Notes: generated by a model not told the origin, from the sequence alone. Shown: positions 6,216 through 12,007, counted from the first letter of the stretch. The stretch: 15,886 bases of DNA from Thermoplasmata archaeon (GCA_030630685.1 DAOVMN010000008.1:1-15886), one strand, 5' to 3'. Numbers and translations are program-made.

Positions 6216-6830
6216 TCAGGAGATCATGGTGATATCCACGATTAATCCCACACCGGGCTCTATCCTGAACCCGATCACATTTCCCACATGTTCGATGGCA
6301 TTGATAAAACGCCTGACAATGATCTTGTGGGCCAGCCCTCCCTCCTCGATATTTGTCCTCAGTTCCAGATAGATCTCCGAAACCCCTCTGATGCCGTTAA
6401 GGATCTCATCTGGGAGGTCTTCGGGATCGATGCATAGGATGATGTTCTTACTCCTTCCGGCAAGCTTTTTGAACATCCACATGGTCTCAATAGAGGATTC
6501 CTTGTCAATGCTCTCCTTCACCAACGATGAGAAGGTATCTATTATGATTATTTCATTTTCAAAGAGCGCGGGTGTGGAAACCAATCGATCGAGGAAATCC
6601 TTTCTTGGAAGTGGCTTGCCGATGAGGGGAAAGGCCGGGATGAAAAGGAGGTCTCCGTCCTTCATGTAGCGGAGTATGGGATAATCCATTGAATCCATCT
6701 GGTCCACGAATCCTTTGGTGGTGAGTTCTGTGGAGATGTAGGTTACCCTATGCCCATGGATAAGGAATCCGTAGAGAAGGCGTTGGCTTATGGCACTCTT
6801 CCCGCTCCCATGGCCTCCCTCGATGAGCAT
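6216..6830 (-). CDS. ArlH (FlaH)-like RecA/KaiC-family ATPase
   Basis: 204 residues from ATG 6830, but the true protein is longer (see 6831-6961). Walker A is GGHGSGKS right at the N-terminus. A FlaH-like segment YISTELTTKGFVDQMDSMDY follows at about residues 31-50, and Walker B ends in IIIIDT near residue 98. These match the archaellum ATPase-like protein ArlH (FlaH), a KaiC relative that binds ATP at the archaellum motor, better than KaiC itself. There are no other archaellum genes in the window: upstream is atpA, downstream a GT39-like glycosyltransferase whose start follows the stop by two bases. It may therefore be a stand-alone paralogue. The ATP-binding fold is certain; the specific archaellum role is not. 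Confidence 0.82.
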   Translation of the reverse strand: MLIEGGHGSGKSAISQRLLYGFLIHGHRVTYISTELTTKGFVDQMDSMDYPILRYMKDGDLLFIPAFPLIGKPLPRKDFLDRLVSTPALFENEIIIIDTFSSLVKESIDKESSIETMWMFKKLAGRSKNIILCIDPEDLPDEILNGIRGVSEIYLELRTNIEEGGLAHKIIVRRFINAIEHVGNVIGFRIEPGVGLIVDITMIS

Positions 6831-6961
6831 GGTCGTCCCCCTTGGAAGTCCTCCTGCAAGATGCCTGTGAAGGCTGTCCCGTTCCAGTTCAAAGTAATAT
6901 TCTTCTTTCTTCAGGGTATCCCCGTCCGCTTGGATTTGATTTTGTCGAGTGAGAATTCCAT
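6831..6961 (-). pseudogene. Frameshifted N-terminal part of the ArlH-like gene
   Basis: The frame of the ATPase stays open upstream of ATG 6830 and reads KKEEYYFELERDSLHRHLA then GGLPRGTTMLIEGG, which is typical sequence before a KaiC/FlaH Walker A. That frame has no ATG, GTG or TTG. A good start, ATG 6961 (MEFSLDKIKSKRTG), lies 15 bases after the atpA stop in another frame and hits a stop soon after. One extra base in the CCCC run at 6920-6923 (GGGG on the coding strand) would join the two into a 248-residue protein, the usual ArlH length. Hence this gene is either mutated or carries a sequence error here. Confidence 0.7.
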
Positions 6962-6976
6962 TACCAATAAAATCCC

Positions 6977-8731
6977 TTAAAGTCCCTTCATCTCCTGCAC
7001 CATCTCCTTCTCAAGCCTCTCGAAGGGCTCTTCGTAGGCATCATTCGGCGTGGTCGCCATCCTGGAAAGGGACGTCCTGGACCTGAGCGCCCTGATCTTC
7101 TCCAATGGCACTCCGGAGGCAACACCGTCCTTGATGAGTCGATAGTGCTTAAGCATGATCCTAAGCATCTCGAACTGTTTCTTTCCCGGACAGTAGGTGT
7201 CGATGTCATGGAAGGCATTCTGCTGAAGGAAGTCCTCTCTGATGATCCGGGCAGCCTCGAGCACCACCTGCTCAGCAGGCGGAAGTGCATCCGGTCCCAC
7301 GAGCTGGATAATCTCCTGGAGCTCGGATTCCTTCTGAAGCAGGGCCATGGCCTCGTTCCGCATATCCAGCCACCCCTCTCCCACATTTGTGTCCCACCAC
7401 TCCTTGACCTGGCTAGTGTAAAGGGAATAAGAGCGCAGCCAGTTGATGGCCGGGAAATGCCTCCTGTCCGCAAGGTCTGTGTCAAGGGCCCAGAAAACCT
7501 TAACGATCCTGAGCGTGTTCTGCGTGACCGGTTCGGAGAGGTCCCCGCCAGGCGGGCTGACGGCCCCTACCACAGAGATCGACCCTTCTCTCTCGCCTAC
7601 TGTGATCACCCTGCCTGCACGCTCATAGAAGTTGGCAAGCCTGGAAGCAAGGTAGGCAGGATACCCTTCCTCACCAGGCATCTCCTCGAGCCTTCCGGAT
7701 ATTTCCCTTAATGCCTCTGCCCATCGTGAGGTTGAATCCGCAAGAAGGGCAATATCGTACCCCATATCGCGGTAATATTCCGCAAGCGTGATGCCGGTAT
7801 AGATCGAGGCCTCCCTTGCTGCAACAGGCATATTGGAGGTATTCGCAATAAGGATGGTCCTGTTCATGAGCGGTTCCCCTGTCCTGGGGTCTATGAGCTT
7901 GGGGAATTCCGTAAGTACATCGGTCATCTCGTTCCCTCTTTCTCCGCACCCGATGTAGACTATGATGTCCGCATCAGACCATTTGGCCAGTTCATGCTGT
8001 GTGACAGTTTTTCCGGTACCGAAACCCCCGGGGATGGCAGCGGTTCCGCCTTTGGACATAGGGAAGAATGTATCAAGAATCCTCTGTCCTGTAATCAGCG
8101 GGAGAACCGGTTCCTGCTTCTTAACAAAGGGCCTCTCGATTCGAACGGGCCACTTCTGGAGCATTCGGAGTTCTTCCGTTTTATTGGAGGTGGAGAGCCT
8201 GCAGATCACCTCATCGATCGTGTATTCCCCTTCGGGTGCGATATGTTCTATTTTACCGGACATCCCTGGAGGAAGCATGAGCTTTAACGTGACAACCGGG
8301 GTCTCCTGGACAGTACCAAAGATGGCACCATAATTTAGGGAATCACCCATCTCTACCGTGGGGTCGAAATGCCATTTTTTATCGTGATCCACCGCGGGAA
8401 CCACCACTCCTCTGGAGATAAAGTCCCCGGTCTTCTCCTTTATCAGCTCGAGGGGTCTCTGGATACCATCGTATATCTGGCCCATGAGGCCTGGTGCGAG
8501 TTCCACGGAAAGGGATTCACCGGTTCTTTCAACTTGTTCCCCGGGCATGAGGCCAGTGGTTTCCTCGTAGACCTGGATCGTGGCAACATCCTCATCAAGG
8601 CGGATGATCTCTCCGATGAGTCCCTCTCTCCCTACCTTTACCACCTCGTACATCATGGCCCCGGTCATTCCATCGGCATCCACCACAGGCCCTGCCACCT
8701 TGATGATCTTTCCCTTTTTGAATTCACTCAT
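6977..8731 (-). CDS. atpA: A-type ATP synthase catalytic subunit A
   Basis: 584 residues from ATG 8731. This is the catalytic subunit of the archaeal A1Ao ATP synthase, which makes ATP from the ion gradient at the membrane. Order of domains: N-terminal barrel (about 1-75, KIIKVAGPVVDADGM), the bulge domain specific to A/V-type A subunits (about 110-190), the P-loop GGFGTGKT at about 235-242, YIGCGERGNE, and the family signature ALLADSTSRWAEALRE at about 327-342, then the helical C-terminal domain. No intein interrupts the P-loop. An upstream ATG (8737) also fits the frame, but AGGAGG (8744-8739) lies only 1 base from it and 7 bases from ATG 8731, so 8731 is chosen. atpF lies about 1.2 kb upstream, separated by a toxin-antitoxin insertion; atpB does not follow, which is unusual. 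Confidence 0.97.
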   Translation of the reverse strand: MSEFKKGKIIKVAGPVVDADGMTGAMMYEVVKVGREGLIGEIIRLDEDVATIQVYEETTGLMPGEQVERTGESLSVELAPGLMGQIYDGIQRPLELIKEKTGDFISRGVVVPAVDHDKKWHFDPTVEMGDSLNYGAIFGTVQETPVVTLKLMLPPGMSGKIEHIAPEGEYTIDEVICRLSTSNKTEELRMLQKWPVRIERPFVKKQEPVLPLITGQRILDTFFPMSKGGTAAIPGGFGTGKTVTQHELAKWSDADIIVYIGCGERGNEMTDVLTEFPKLIDPRTGEPLMNRTILIANTSNMPVAAREASIYTGITLAEYYRDMGYDIALLADSTSRWAEALREISGRLEEMPGEEGYPAYLASRLANFYERAGRVITVGEREGSISVVGAVSPPGGDLSEPVTQNTLRIVKVFWALDTDLADRRHFPAINWLRSYSLYTSQVKEWWDTNVGEGWLDMRNEAMALLQKESELQEIIQLVGPDALPPAEQVVLEAARIIREDFLQQNAFHDIDTYCPGKKQFEMLRIMLKHYRLIKDGVASGVPLEKIRALRSRTSLSRMATTPNDAYEEPFERLEKEMVQEMKGL

Positions 8732-8892
8732 ATCCATTCCTCCTTGGGGTGCGATCCCTTCACTTGGGCTGCGGCCCGGTATCTCATTCCCCTGGTATCA
8801 TGACAGCCTGTCACCCTACTGCGTGCAGGGTGCTGTTCTGAGGTGCCGGCTAACTGGATTCTGCTCGGCGTTCGCAACCTTTGGTTGCTCAT
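8728..8892 (-). CDS. Possible 54-residue ORF bridging vapC and atpA
   Basis: The frame starts at ATG 8892, 7 bases after GGAGG (8904-8900), and overlaps the vapC stop as ATGA. It ends with TGA 8730-8728, overlapping the atpA start, again as ATGA. So it fills the whole gap with coupled junctions at both ends. The protein (MSNQRLRTPSRIQLAGTSEQ ... SHPKEEWI) is basic and matches no family I know. It shares IQLAGTSEQHPAR with the ORF after atpF, but that stretch is an exact DNA repeat and is not evidence of protein conservation. It may be real, a coupling device, or chance. Confidence 0.35.
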   Translation of the reverse strand: MSNQRLRTPSRIQLAGTSEQHPARSRVTGCHDTRGMRYRAAAQVKGSHPKEEWI

Positions 8893-8904
8893 GCTTGTGC
8901 CTCC
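8819..8904. repeat. Direct repeat flanking the toxin-antitoxin insert, atpA side
   Basis: Bases 8819-8860 are identical over 42 bp to 9814-9855. Bases 8888-8904 (CTCATGCTTGTGCCTCC) are identical to 9892-9908, the end of atpF. Between these blocks the copies differ. On the minus strand the differing part here forms a hairpin GCAACC-AAA-GGTTGC just after the vapC stop. The repeat places the last codons of atpF onto the end of vapC. Confidence 0.85.
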
Positions 8905-9479
8905 CTACCTTCCGAAATCCTTTCGACATCCTCATTACTGAGATGTTTAAGCCAATGAGCATTTACATTACATTTCGATGCTGCGTAAAACAAAGACCAA
9001 TCATTAGTGATTAGCAGGGCTTTTTTTATTTGTGCGTAAGTGAGCACAAAGATATCCATTCCGCCAATCTTCACATCCGTATATTTGTCTTTAAATCCAG
9101 GAATATTAGAATTATTTGGCTCCTTTTTGAGCTTTGAGATTTTAAATGCATTTTCCAAGCATTTTTGAAAATATATTGTCGATGTTGTAGAATAAATCAA
9201 ATATAAATCTCTATCTATAGATAATGGGTAAATTTCTTTTGCCATGCTCGCTAATTTCTCAACACCTTCTCTTGCTACATCTTCTCTTAAAATCTTGGAT
9301 AAGACAGATGCTGTTTCAATAAGAGTCATTGAAGTTAAAAATAATTCGTTTTTATCACCGAGAAAGGACTCGATAATCTTGGACGCTTTTTTATGCTCTG
9401 CCTGTAGTTTTTTGTCCTTTGGTTTGTGTAATGCATAAACTGCTACATCTGCATCAAGCACGATTCTAATAGAAATCAC
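8889..9479 (-). CDS. vapC: PIN-domain toxin (VapC-type ribonuclease)
   Basis: 196 residues from GTG 9479. PIN-domain toxins are metal-dependent ribonucleases held in check by a cognate antitoxin. Acidic residues sit in the expected order: D9 and D11 in IVLDADVAVYAL, E55 in LTSMTLIETASVL, D142 in GGMDIFVLTYA and D160 in LLITNDWSLF. The start overlaps the end of the antitoxin gene by 14 bases, with AGGA 6 bases upstream; an ATG at 9518 in the same frame lies deeper inside the antitoxin gene and has no such signal. The last residues EAQA and the following bases match the end of atpF exactly, so the native C-terminus was probably replaced or extended when the module entered the locus. The gene is AT-richer than atpA and ndk around it, consistent with acquisition. 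Confidence 0.85.
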   Translation of the reverse strand: MISIRIVLDADVAVYALHKPKDKKLQAEHKKASKIIESFLGDKNELFLTSMTLIETASVLSKILREDVAREGVEKLASMAKEIYPLSIDRDLYLIYSTTSTIYFQKCLENAFKISKLKKEPNNSNIPGFKDKYTDVKIGGMDIFVLTYAQIKKALLITNDWSLFYAASKCNVNAHWLKHLSNEDVERISEGREAQA

Positions 9480-9678
9480 CTTTTGTCCTGGTTTCACGAA
9501 TGTAGTTGGTAGGCCCAATAGATGCTTTTTGAGCCTTTTCTGTCTTCCTTAGGTATTTTCTGTATTCTTCTTTTGAGACTCTTTTTCGAGTTCCTTTCTT
9601 TTCTATGGATTCAAACATCAAGAGTTGCTCTTTAAGTGCTTCAACTTCATGATATGTTCGTTCAGATTTAATATCCAT
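9466..9678 (-). CDS. Probable antitoxin of the PIN toxin
   Basis: 70 residues, highly charged: MDIKSERTYHEVEALKEQ, a basic middle (KKGTRKRVSKEEYRKYLRK) and a C-terminus GPTNYIRETRTKGDFY that would be the flexible toxin-binding tail. No standard AbrB, RHH or PHD fold can be named from the sequence. The role follows from its position directly upstream of and overlapping a PIN toxin gene, its size and its charge. The start is well supported: GGTGA, complementary to the archaeal 16S 3' end, lies 4 bases before ATG 9678. TATA-like AT-rich sequence and an inverted repeat lie just upstream, so the module has its own promoter. Confidence 0.75.
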   Translation of the reverse strand: MDIKSERTYHEVEALKEQLLMFESIEKKGTRKRVSKEEYRKYLRKTEKAQKASIGPTNYIRETRTKGDFY

Positions 9679-9695
9679 TTTGTCACCTTTGACTA

Positions 9696-9715
9696 TTAAA
9701 GTATGTGTGCTTTAA
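9696..9715 (-). promoter_or_regulatory. Inverted repeat in the antitoxin promoter
   Basis: TTAAAG (9696-9701) and CTTTAA (9710-9715) form a perfect 6-bp inverted repeat with an 8-base spacer, about 18 bases before the antitoxin start. Both arms are TATA-like on the minus strand. Toxin-antitoxin complexes commonly bind such sites to repress their own operon. Confidence 0.4.
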
Positions 9716-9896
9716 GTATTTTTCCCTCTGATCTCCGGGGAAGATGTGGCCCCGCCGTCACATCGCATTCCTGCCAGCCCCTTCCCATGGCCTCACAACA
9801 GAATGTTACCGCCCTGCGTGCAGGGTGCTGTTCTGAGGTGCCGGCTAACTGGATTTGCACCGACTGGATGTTACAAGCTTTGCTCGGTGCACTCAT
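9696..9896 (-). CDS. Possible 66-residue ORF overlapping the atpF stop
   Basis: Starts at ATG 9896, 7 bases after GGAGG (9908-9904), overlapping the atpF stop as ATGA, and ends before the antitoxin gene. The protein (MSAPSKACNIQSVQ ... GKILKAHIL) has no recognisable family and irregular composition. It shares IQLAGTSEQHPAR with the ORF at 8728-8892 through the DNA repeat. Precise removal of one repeat copy and the toxin-antitoxin genes would leave a single in-frame ORF between atpF and atpA. Coding status is doubtful. Confidence 0.25.
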   Translation of the reverse strand: MSAPSKACNIQSVQIQLAGTSEQHPARRAVTFCCEAMGRGWQECDVTAGPHLPRRSEGKILKAHIL

Positions 9897-9908
9897 GCTT
9901 GTGCCTCC
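9814..9908. repeat. Direct repeat flanking the toxin-antitoxin insert, atpF side
   Basis: Bases 9814-9855 (42 bp) and 9892-9908 are identical to 8819-8860 and 8888-8904; the offset is about 1 kb and the antitoxin and toxin genes lie between. On the minus strand the differing middle carries TGCACCGA ... TCGGTGCA, an 8-bp stem, at the same place where the other copy has a different hairpin. Next to the 42-bp block is CCCTGCACGCAGGG, a short palindrome absent from the other copy in intact form. Confidence 0.85.
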
Positions 9909-10201
9909 ATCCCTACTGCCCTTTTCAGGAGTGCGTTGATTCTATCTTTAGTTATCTCCTTTCCATGCTCTCGGATCTCCACCACAATGGGAAAATTTCT
10001 TTCCTTTTTCCAGCGTTCAATCTCGTTTTGAAGGGCCTCCGCTGCTCCACTCGTGATTATTAGGACACCCAAATCATCCTGATTCATGTAGTCATTCAGG
10101 GTCTCTGCCGGATTATCCCCGGGCTCCTTTCCCTCAACACCGGCAAGCGCGAAGCCAAGCACGGTATGCCTGTCCCCAATGACCGCAATCCTCAATTTCA
10201 T
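9893..10201 (-). CDS. atpF: A-type ATP synthase subunit F
   Basis: 102 residues, the usual size of the A/V-ATPase F subunit, a central-stalk component that contacts the rotor and the A3B3 head. The start MKLRIAVIGDRHTVLGFALAG is typical (IGD...T..GF.LAG), followed by DDLGVLIITSGAAEAL and the C-terminal helix KDRINALLKRAVG. The tail MEAQA goes slightly past the usual end. ATG 10201 follows the ndk stop by 6 bases, with GAGGGGG in that gap. Its stop is embedded in ATGA behind a GGAGG, the kind of junction from which atpA may once have been read directly. It is cotranscribed with ribosomal protein genes and ndk. Confidence 0.95.
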   Translation of the reverse strand: MKLRIAVIGDRHTVLGFALAGVEGKEPGDNPAETLNDYMNQDDLGVLIITSGAAEALQNEIERWKKERNFPIVVEIREHGKEITKDRINALLKRAVGMEAQA

Positions 10202-10207
10202 GCCCCC

Positions 10208-10657
10208 TCATTCGTAAAGCCACATCTCATCGATCTTTGTATAACGAACCAGTTCAGCTTCTTTGAAGAAAAGTGGGATCTCTCGGGCCGCACTCTCGGG
10301 TGAGTCTGAGCCATGTACCAGATTCCTGCCGATTTCCAGGCCATAATCTCCACGAATGGTCCCGGCACTCGCCTCTGAGGGGTCGGTCTTACCCATCATG
10401 GACCGCACAGCTCCCACTGCCCCCTTTCCCGTCAGAACCATAGCCACGACCGGTCCAGAGGTGATGTAGTCAACAAGTCCCTCGTAGAACTTCTTTCCCT
10501 CGTGTTCTGCGTAGTGTCTTGACGCCAGTTCTGGAGAGATGTGGAGCATCTTGAGGCCCACTAACTTCAGGCCTTTATCTTCGAATCTCTGGATGATCTT
10601 CCCCACGAGCCCTCTCTGTACACCATCGGGTTTGACCATCACAAAGGTTCGTTCCAT
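10208..10657 (-). CDS. ndk: Nucleoside diphosphate kinase
   Basis: 149 residues, full length. It transfers the gamma-phosphate from ATP to nucleoside diphosphates through a phosphohistidine, keeping NTP and dNTP pools balanced in the cytoplasm. The N-terminal signature ERTFVMVKPDGVQRGLVG and the active-site segment RNLVHGSDSPESA with H115 are both present. The gene follows rpl24e with 10 bases between and precedes atpF by 6 bases. ndk after rpl7ae-rps28e-rpl24e is a common archaeal order, where infB often comes next; here atpF takes that place. Start: GAGGGATGA shortly before ATG 10657. Confidence 0.98.
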   Translation of the reverse strand: MERTFVMVKPDGVQRGLVGKIIQRFEDKGLKLVGLKMLHISPELASRHYAEHEGKKFYEGLVDYITSGPVVAMVLTGKGAVGAVRSMMGKTDPSEASAGTIRGDYGLEIGRNLVHGSDSPESAAREIPLFFKEAELVRYTKIDEMWLYE

Positions 10658-10667
10658 TATTCATCCC

Positions 10668-10895
10668 TCATCTATCGGTCTTCACATACTTTCCCGACCA
10701 TCTGACACGCCTTGGTACCCGTTTCAACTGGGTCATGTTCACCCTGCACTTGTGGGCACAGAAATGAAACACCGAGCCATCCCTTCGGACATACAGCATG
10801 CCGGTGCCGGGCTCGATCTGCTTTCCGCAGAAAGAGCATTCGTGTGTGATAATTTGATGCTTTTTATCCACTTCTTCTTCTTCTTCTTCGGGCAT
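10668..10895 (-). CDS. rpl24e: 50S ribosomal protein L24e
   Basis: 75 residues. L24e is a small zinc-binding large-subunit protein. The pairs CSFC (about 20-23) and CAHKC (about 46-50) supply the zinc ligands, and the segment IEPGTGMLYVRRDGSVFHFC is characteristic. An unusual acidic N-terminal extension, MPEEEEEEVDKK, encoded by a run of GAA codons, precedes the conserved core; the repeated triplets could vary in number among strains. The start is supported by GGTGAT 5 bases upstream, a strong match to the 16S 3' end. An internal start is therefore unlikely. Confidence 0.96.
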   Translation of the reverse strand: MPEEEEEEVDKKHQIITHECSFCGKQIEPGTGMLYVRRDGSVFHFCAHKCRVNMTQLKRVPRRVRWSGKYVKTDR

Positions 10896-10912
10896 ACCTC
10901 ATCACCCCGGGA

Positions 10913-11119
10913 TTATTTGACATTGAGTTTCCTGGCCTCTCGTGCGGTTTCTCTCAGCATGAGAACATCACCGATACGGATAGGGCCCATGGCATTCCGC
11001 GTGATGATCCGGCCTTTGTCCCTTCCGTCCAGCACCCTGGCCTTGACCTGGGTGGCCTCTCCGGTCATCCCTGTTCTGCCTATGATCTCCACGACCTCTG
11101 CCGGGATTCCTTCGGTCAT
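10913..11119 (-). CDS. rps28e: 30S ribosomal protein S28e
   Basis: 68 residues, full length for the family. Small-subunit OB-fold protein near the mRNA exit. The segments PAEVVEIIGRTGMTGEATQV, KGRIITRNAMGPIRIGDVL and the end LRETAREARKLNVK are typical. The ATG overlaps the rpl7ae stop as ATGA, implying coupled translation; rpl24e follows after 17 bases. Confidence 0.97.
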   Translation of the reverse strand: MTEGIPAEVVEIIGRTGMTGEATQVKARVLDGRDKGRIITRNAMGPIRIGDVLMLRETAREARKLNVK

Positions 11120-11496
11120 TCACCACCGCCTCTCAGCCTCTCGGTTCTTTTCTTGATGTCTTCTATGAGGGCCTTGGATTTTCCGGGTTCCACGATGGCT
11201 ACGGAGGCCGTACCCACATGAAGGCCAGAGGCCGTTCCAAGCTCGTTCTTGTTGGGAACATAGGCATAAGGGATACCTTTCTCCTCGCAGAGATAGGGGA
11301 GATGTGCCATGATCTCGGGCGGGGTGACATCCTCGGCCATTACCACCAGTTTGCACTGTCCTCTTTCCACTAATTTGGTGACCTCGTTCGTACCCTTTCT
11401 TACTTTACCAGTATCCCTGGCAAGTTCAACTGCTTCATAGGCCCTATCCATCAATTCCTTAGGTGTTTCAAACCTTACATAGATAGCTTTAGACAT
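11116..11496 (-). CDS. rpl7ae: 50S ribosomal protein L7Ae
   Basis: 126 residues. L7Ae binds kink-turn RNA in the large subunit and also in archaeal box C/D and H/ACA RNPs and RNase P. The RNA-binding signature KGTNEVTKLVERGQCKLVVM and the downstream AEDVTPPEIMAHLP and PNKNELGTASG segments are all intact. GGAGG (11511-11507) lies 10 bases before ATG 11496. It is the first gene of the long minus-strand run. A short hairpin in the leader, CTCA-N9-TGAG, partly overlaps the Shine-Dalgarno. L7Ae is known to control its own mRNA in some archaea through kink-turns, but I do not see a convincing kink-turn here. Confidence 0.97.
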   Translation of the reverse strand: MSKAIYVRFETPKELMDRAYEAVELARDTGKVRKGTNEVTKLVERGQCKLVVMAEDVTPPEIMAHLPYLCEEKGIPYAYVPNKNELGTASGLHVGTASVAIVEPGKSKALIEDIKKRTERLRGGGE

Positions 11497-11553
11497 AGTA
11501 TTTGTGCCTCCTCAGTTATATATTGAGAATAGTGGCCGACTATCTGATTATTG

Positions 11554-11561
11554 TATAAAAA
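11554..11561 (-). promoter_or_regulatory. TATA box of the rpl7ae operon
   Basis: On the minus strand TTTTTATA at 11561-11554, about 58 bases before the rpl7ae ATG. It predicts a start near 11530 and a leader of about 35 bases carrying GGAGG. Confidence 0.5.
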
Positions 11562-11607
11562 TATTTGCAACACAGGGTACGTGAGAATCTGAATCTTTAT
11601 GAGCAAT

Positions 11608-11714
11608 ACTCGATGCCTTATCGAGTGCTTCCTTACCGAGTGCTTCGCACTCAGCCGGCACTCGGAACTTCGTTCCTCATTCGCACTCAACCGGCACTCG
11701 GAAGCCTTGCTTCC
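11608..11714. repeat. Array of small hairpins with tandem repeat units
   Basis: Four consecutive perfect hairpins: ACTCGAT-GCCTT-ATCGAGT (11608-11626), GAGTGC-TTC-GCACTC (11638-11652), GGAAC-TTC-GTTCC (11664-11676) and GGAAGC-CTT-GCTTCC (11700-11714). The last two belong to a tandem repeat: the 21-mer at 11647-11667 recurs at 11683-11703 with one change. The stems differ in sequence and length but keep a triloop. It lies upstream of the rpl7ae promoter and downstream of tRNA-Lys. Confidence 0.75.
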
Positions 11715-11753
11715 TCATGCCTCGACAACCATCCGTAAATCACAACCACAGAT

Positions 11754-11805
11754 GTGCTATCTCACTTCGCTCGATAGCACGAGGCGGGCCTGAAGGGATT
11801 CGAAC
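11754..11805 (-). repeat. Duplicated tRNA-Lys 3' end with hairpin (degenerate copy)
   Basis: Bases 11784-11805 repeat the T-loop, 3' T-stem, 3' acceptor strand and discriminator region of tRNA-Lys (22 bp identical to 11889-11910). Three bases further lies the hairpin GTGCTATC-N11-GATAGCAC (11754-11780). The rest of the tRNA is missing. The hairpin sits at exactly the same spacing as the one downstream of the real tRNA. Confidence 0.8.
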
Positions 11806-11858
11806 GGAGCCTTTTTACAAAAGCCTCCAGGGAAAATGAAGGGATCACACCCATCATT

Positions 11859-11885
11859 GTACCATTTCGCTTCGCTCAATGGTAC
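11859..11885 (-). terminator. Hairpin downstream of tRNA-Lys, possible terminator or processing signal
   Basis: GTACCATT and AATGGTAC form a perfect 8-bp stem around an 11-base loop (TCGCTTCGCTC on the plus strand), four bases after the tRNA discriminator. The duplicate copy at 11754-11780 has a different but again perfectly paired stem and a loop differing by one base. No U-tract follows, so processing or protection is as likely as termination. Confidence 0.45.
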
Positions 11886-11889
11886 TCAG

Positions 11890-11963
11890 CGGGCCTGAAG
11901 GGATTCGAACCCTTGGCCACCTGGTTAAAAGCCAGATGCTCTACCTAGCTGAGCTACAGGCCC
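11890..11963 (-). tRNA. trnK: tRNA-Lys (anticodon UUU)
   Basis: 74 bases on the minus strand from GGGCCTG at 11963. Acceptor GGGCCTG/CAGGCCC (7 bp), D-stem GCTC/GAGC, anticodon stem TCTGG/CCAGG with loop CTTTTAA giving anticodon UUU, T-stem AAGGG/CCCTT with loop TTCGAAT, and G as discriminator. No intron and no encoded CCA. It is divergent from icmF. Confidence 0.95.
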
Positions 11964-12007
11964 GGTAAAATTAGTTCTCCATTTGAAAACCACAACGCCT
12001 GAATATT

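Noticed and set aside
7145..7711. Long plus-strand frame (188 codons) opposite atpA
   Set aside because: It is antisense to highly conserved atpA residues (P-loop-containing subunit with full signatures) and its translation resembles no protein; it is a shadow of the codon bias.
8391..8460. Possible intein in atpA
   Set aside because: Archaeal A-subunits sometimes carry an intein at the P-loop, but here the protein is continuous and of normal length, with GGFGTGKT uninterrupted.
10539..11156. Plus-strand frame of 205 codons opposite ndk, rpl24e and rps28e
   Set aside because: Antisense to three conserved genes; no start signal and no recognisable content.
11497..11530. Kink-turn for L7Ae autoregulation in the rpl7ae leader
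   Set aside because: A short CTCA/TGAG stem is present, but I could not find the tandem GA pairs and three-base bulge that define a kink-turn.
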